Positions 60,306 through 64,000 of a stretch of 64,000 nt of DNA are shown here, piece after piece. Position 1 is the first letter of the stretch. Each line of letters starts with the position of its first letter. Made by a program: the position numbers and the translations under genes. The notes beneath the pieces were generated by a model, which saw only the letters and a list, made by a program, of their open reading frames with translations, had not been told where the DNA came from and did not search any database. Origin of the DNA: Trichopria drosophilae (lineage: Eukaryota > Arthropoda > Insecta > Hymenoptera > Diapriidae); NCBI GenBank assembly GCA_030407085.1, contig CM059582.1, forward strand, positions 14,117,501-14,181,500, read 5' to 3'.

Positions 60306-60660
60306 TATTATAATTTCTTTTTAAATCCTACAATCATATTATTTTATACATTTACGAACTTTATGTATATTATTTTTTGTTTCAAAAGTTTGTCAATATT
60401 CCGAAATGAACATTTTTTTGGTAATATGTAAAAAGTTAACATTCTCAAATTCAAAATCAACAGTCATTAACTTATAAGTTACATTCGAAGGTAGTAAACA
60501 AAGGATTGTTGTTTTAAAAGAACATTTGAAAACATTAATGTAGTGGCGTTTATATTTTCATAACATTGAACATCGACAATTTTGAATGCGATTTGATTCG
60601 ATTTTCGTCTTTTTATTGTACATAACCTAAAAAATAACCGAGCATTTTCGGTGATTTAAT
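60306..60660. repeat. Direct repeat copy 1 (ACATTTACGAACTTTATG family)
   Basis: Shares long colinear blocks with 63486-63955, for example CATTTACGAACTTTATGTAT, AACAGTCATTAA and CGACAATTTTGAATGCGATT. Confidence 0.8.
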
Positions 60661-60849
60661 ATCCCAACAAACGAAAAAGTATACGAAAAATCTGTGTACG
60701 ATTTAATACGAAATAAGTCTGCACTGTAAAAAATGTAAATGAAATTTACAATTTTCTTGTGATTTTCATGTCTAAAAATATGGTGATATTACCAGGTTAA
60801 ACGTTGTAAATTTCCTACTTTAATATTTTAGAGGTTTTTAGAGCAATAA

Positions 60850-61828
60850 CACAGCCCAACAAAAATTTTAGAATTTCACGTTGCCCTATAAGTAAGAGTC
60901 GATTCTGGTAGGATTTTTGCTCCAAAATACAAATATGACGGTCAAAATATCCAATTGGCTCTAGTTTTTGAGATATTGAAGGTCAAACGTGTCAAAAAAT
61001 CCGATTTCAGGCATTTTGAGCATTTATTCACAGCTCTAAAAAATTCTGTTGTTCCAATAGTAAGATTCAATTCTGATAGGAATTTTTCCACAGAATCCAA
61101 ATATGTACGCCAAAATATTGATTTGGACCTACTTTTTGCCCAAAATTGAAGGTCGAAAAGTAAAAAATCGTGTTTTAGGACGTTTTCACATCTAACTCGA
61201 CGCAAAATATCAAGAAATGCAAATTGGCGGATCCAATATGTCCGACGAACTTTTTGAAATTTGAATCACTTCAAACTCATTATCATTTTGGAAACTTTAC
61301 TTTGTTTTTTACCAAATTGAAGGTCAAAGGGGTAAAAAATCGTGTTTTCAGACAATCTTTTCTGTTTTTCTAGAAAACTAGTTAAGACGATAACGAGTTT
61401 GAAGTGGTTCGAATTTTAATAGGTTTGTAGGACATGTTGGATCCACCATTTTGTGTTTTTTTTTTATTATTTGCGTCGCGTTCTGTAGTATATAGATGTA
61501 AAGAATATCCTAAAGCAAGCTTTTTTACAATTTTGACCTGGAATTTGGACAAAAAATAAATCCAATTCAATATTTCCGAATACATATTTCGATTCTGTGA
61601 GAAAAATTATATGAAAATTGACTTTTACTAGTGGAGCAACATCATTTTTTGGTATCTGTGAACAGATATTGAAAAATGCCGAAAATCACATTTTTAACCC
61701 CTTTGACCTTCAATATCTCAAAAACTGGAGCCAATTGGATATTTTGGCGGTCATATTTGGATTCTGGAACAAAAATCCTATCAGAATCGACTCTTACTTG
61801 TAGGGCAACAAAATTTTGTTGGGCTGTG
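60850..61828. mobile_element. Foldback MITE with CACAGCCCAACAAAA ends, TAA target
   Basis: Tips CACAGCCCAACAAAAATTTT and inverted CACAGCCCAACAAAATTTTG. TAA at 60847-60849 and 61829-61831. Arms share CCAATTGGCTCTAGTTTTTG and related sequence. A 3-bp TAA duplication is typical of PIF/Harbinger MITEs; assignment inferred. Confidence 0.78.
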
Positions 61829-61900
61829 TAATCTTTTGTCGATAAAACTTTTGTTGAAAGAAAACATTAAATCATAAAATTTAAATTCATAAATTATTAA

Positions 61901-62477
61901 CCCTCCTGCGCACGAGTTTTCCCCGGAAAAGCGCTTTGCAAACTCATAAGTTTTTCACGCAGTTGGATTTTCTTATAAATTGGTATATAGGGGTTTTTTG
62001 GGTCGCTGATTACGAATTTGGAGTCAGACTTCCAAAATCCAAAATGGCGGATCGTGTAAATCAGCCAAGAATTTGAAGTTTAGTCAGCCATATTAGATCC
62101 GCCATTTTCAATTTCGAAAATCTGATAACGGATTCGTAATCAGCGATCCCAAAAATCTCCGAGTAACAAGTTTGAGTCAATTAGATGAAAAGAAAAGTTC
62201 GTGGCAGAGAGAGTTAAAATTTAAAAAACTGATCATTTTTATTTGAAATTTGTCAATAAGTTATAGTATTATTTACTTATAAATATTTAACATTCAGGCT
62301 TGCAATTACTTATATCATAATCTGTAAACCTTAAACATCAATTTGCAATTTCATTCGCATCTTAAAGTTACTTTGATCAAAAGTTATTAACAAAAACGTT
62401 AGGCCGAGTATACTCGTCCTCATGCATACGGGCACGTTTCGTTTGGACGAGTATACTCGGCTTTGTGCGCAGGAGGG
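61901..62477. mobile_element. TTAA-flanked element (CCCTCCTGCGCAC ends)
   Basis: TTAA at 61897-61900 and 62478-62481. Tips CCCTCCTGCGCAC are perfect inverted repeats. It contains a GGATCCGCC-type core (62095) and an inner palindromic pair CGAGTATACTCG (62408 and 62448). Confidence 0.83.
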
Positions 62478-63175
62478 TTAAAATAACAAATTATTATTAC
62501 AAGCCACTACAATTGGTTCAGAATTACGTGCATAAATTTTACCACATAATGTAGAGTTCAAATCACCTGCCCGCATAAGGCTATTGCGCTTTATTACATA
62601 ACCTAAAATTTTCCCTGTATTTTGATGTAAATTTACTATTCTCTTGGAGAATATAAACTTCTCTACGAGGGTAATATTACCGTAACCTGTAAAATCCACT
62701 TTCAATTGTAAATTTACAATTACAAGTTGACAATTACAAAGGTAAAAAAGTAATATTCAAAGTACCTATGTAAATTTACAATAATATTGCGTAAAAGTCC
62801 TACCTACTTGTAGCATGGGCAATGTTAGGTCCCATTGTGCAAGTTGTAAATTTACATTTCCATTTTTTACAGTGTGTTTCTTTCCCATTCTTTCAGTTAT
62901 GAATGCGAGTGTATACGATATTATACGCGATACATAAATGCACATAACCTCAAAGAAACGATTACTTTGGATTATCGAATGATTTAAACTCAAAACTAGA
63001 AAACATTTCTTCGGAAATTATGAAATACGGAAAACGATATAATCAATTCTTCGATTAAATTAACAGAATTTAAAGCTATTCTAAGCCGCAACAAATCAAT
63101 TTTTGTAATGCGTTAAATACGGTATCGTATAAGATCGAATGAATTCAATTCTGGTATTATAGGTCATATAACATA

Positions 63176-63374
63176 CAGTAGTACCCCTCTTATTTTAACC
63201 CCTCGTATTTTAAGTTCCTCCTCTATCTTAAGGATTCGCTCCCTTCTATTTTAACTTTCTTTCATGTCCTCTCTCTCACGTTGCTGGTGATGAGGAAGAG
63301 AAGTAGCATTAAAATAAGAGGGGGTGCCGCCATATTCCTTGACTCAAAATCTTAAAATAAGAGGGGGTCTACTG
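63176..63374. mobile_element. CAGTA-type MITE (CTTATTTTAA motif)
   Basis: TA-flanked, 199 bases. Tips CAGTAGTACCCCTCTTATTT and inverted CAGTAGACCCCCTCTTATTT. Motif TATTTTAA is iterated four times on the left; GCCGCCATATTCC lies near the right. Confidence 0.87.
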
Positions 63375-63485
63375 TAGTATAAATTCGAATAAGAATCTCG
63401 AATAATCAATTACGCCAATAGAAAGAAACAGAATGCAAACTATCGATTCCGTATACTTTTTCGTTTATTGGAGTGTAACTGATTT

Positions 63486-63955
63486 TTTATTATAATTTCT
63501 TTTTAATTCGTACAATCATATTATTTTACACATTTACGAACTTTATGTATAATATTTTATGTATAAAAAGTTTGAATATTTCGAAATGAAAAACAGGTCA
63601 TGGGCCCACGAAATATTTGTTACGTTAGTTTCTTATATTTGCAAAAAATCGTAGTTTGCAAATGCGGAAATGTCTGCAACTTTCATGGAACATTTTTTTT
63701 GTAATATGTAAAAAAGTTAACATTCTCTAATTCAAAATCAACAGTCATTAATCTATAAGTTGCATTCGAATATATTGTAAACAAAGGATTGTTTTAAATG
63801 ACCATTTGAACACATTAATGTCCTAGCGTTTATATTTTCATCATAACATTAAACATCGACAATTTTGAATGCGATTTGATTCCATATGATTTTCGTTTTT
63901 TTATTGTACTTAACCTAAAAAATAACCGAACGAACATTTTCGGTGATTTAACATT
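63486..63955. repeat. Direct repeat copy 2, with ~100-base extra segment
   Basis: Colinear with 60306-60660 except for an added stretch (about 63590-63690, with GGGCCCACGAAA and TCTGCAACTTTCATGGAAC) related to the MITE at 10986-11121. Confidence 0.78.
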
Positions 63956-64000
63956 ACACAAAAATGTTCCTACAATATTTTCCCTTAGAGAACCAAATAT

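Larger units (their letters stand above)
60722..62874. mobile_element. CACTGTAAAAAATG-ended element carrying two nested elements
   Basis: Ends CACTGTAAAAAATGTAAATG and inverted CACTGTAAAAAATGGAAATG, with further inverted AATTTACAA/TTGTAAATT segments. Flanks give no clear target duplication. Most of its length is the two nested elements. Confidence 0.65.

Overview
The window is A+T-rich nuclear DNA of an insect. Two conserved animal genes with introns can be rebuilt exon by exon. Everything else I can identify is mobile-element debris, with many nested insertions. Protein remnants of jockey-type and other non-LTR retrotransposons, and of repeat-borne proteins common in arthropods, support an insect. 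One LINE family (24.25-25.98 kb) resembles copies I associate with Hymenoptera, but I would not fix the order from that.

Layout. 1-29.9 kb: no convincing host gene; it holds MITEs and foldbacks, a G+C-rich island with a perfect CRE and Runt-type sites (about 11.86-12.13 kb), two decayed LINEs, a pseudogene of an arthropod repeat protein (18.4-19.0 kb) and a long iterated-motif repeat (27.5-29.5 kb). 30.06-42.46 kb (+): TIMMDC1/RPII140-upstream, a mitochondrial complex I assembly factor, four coding exons, 254 residues. Its 8.9-kb first intron is filled with jockey fragments interrupted by DNA transposons. Its second intron holds a TA-flanked MITE whose terminal motif has grown into a minisatellite of about 2 kb. 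44.16-59.73 kb (-): twinfilin, an ADF-homology actin regulator, convergent with TIMMDC1. Four shared exons are followed by either of two last exons: the distal one gives the usual KPKGP tail, the proximal one gives a polybasic tail ending in a CaaX-like CVLS. 59.75-64 kb: twinfilin 5' region with an NRF-1-type palindrome, then more nested elements.

Recurring repeat themes: (1) about ten short TA-flanked elements with CAGTA-like ends, each iterating its own ~10-bp subterminal motif, many with a YY1/PHO-like GATGGCGGC core; (2) long inverted-repeat foldbacks bounded by TTAA (piggyBac-type target); (3) a dispersed family with the core AAAATGGCGGATCC; (4) iterated CATATGG/CACATGG, GTACAGAAATGTACG and AATGCTTCC repeats. 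At several insertions, removing the element plus one target copy restores the interrupted reading frame or repeat.

The strongest candidate for something undescribed is the twinfilin isoform with a predicted prenylated tail. Second is the family of MITEs with private iterated motifs and its runaway member inside TIMMDC1. No tRNA, rRNA, CRISPR array or bacterial-type operon was seen.
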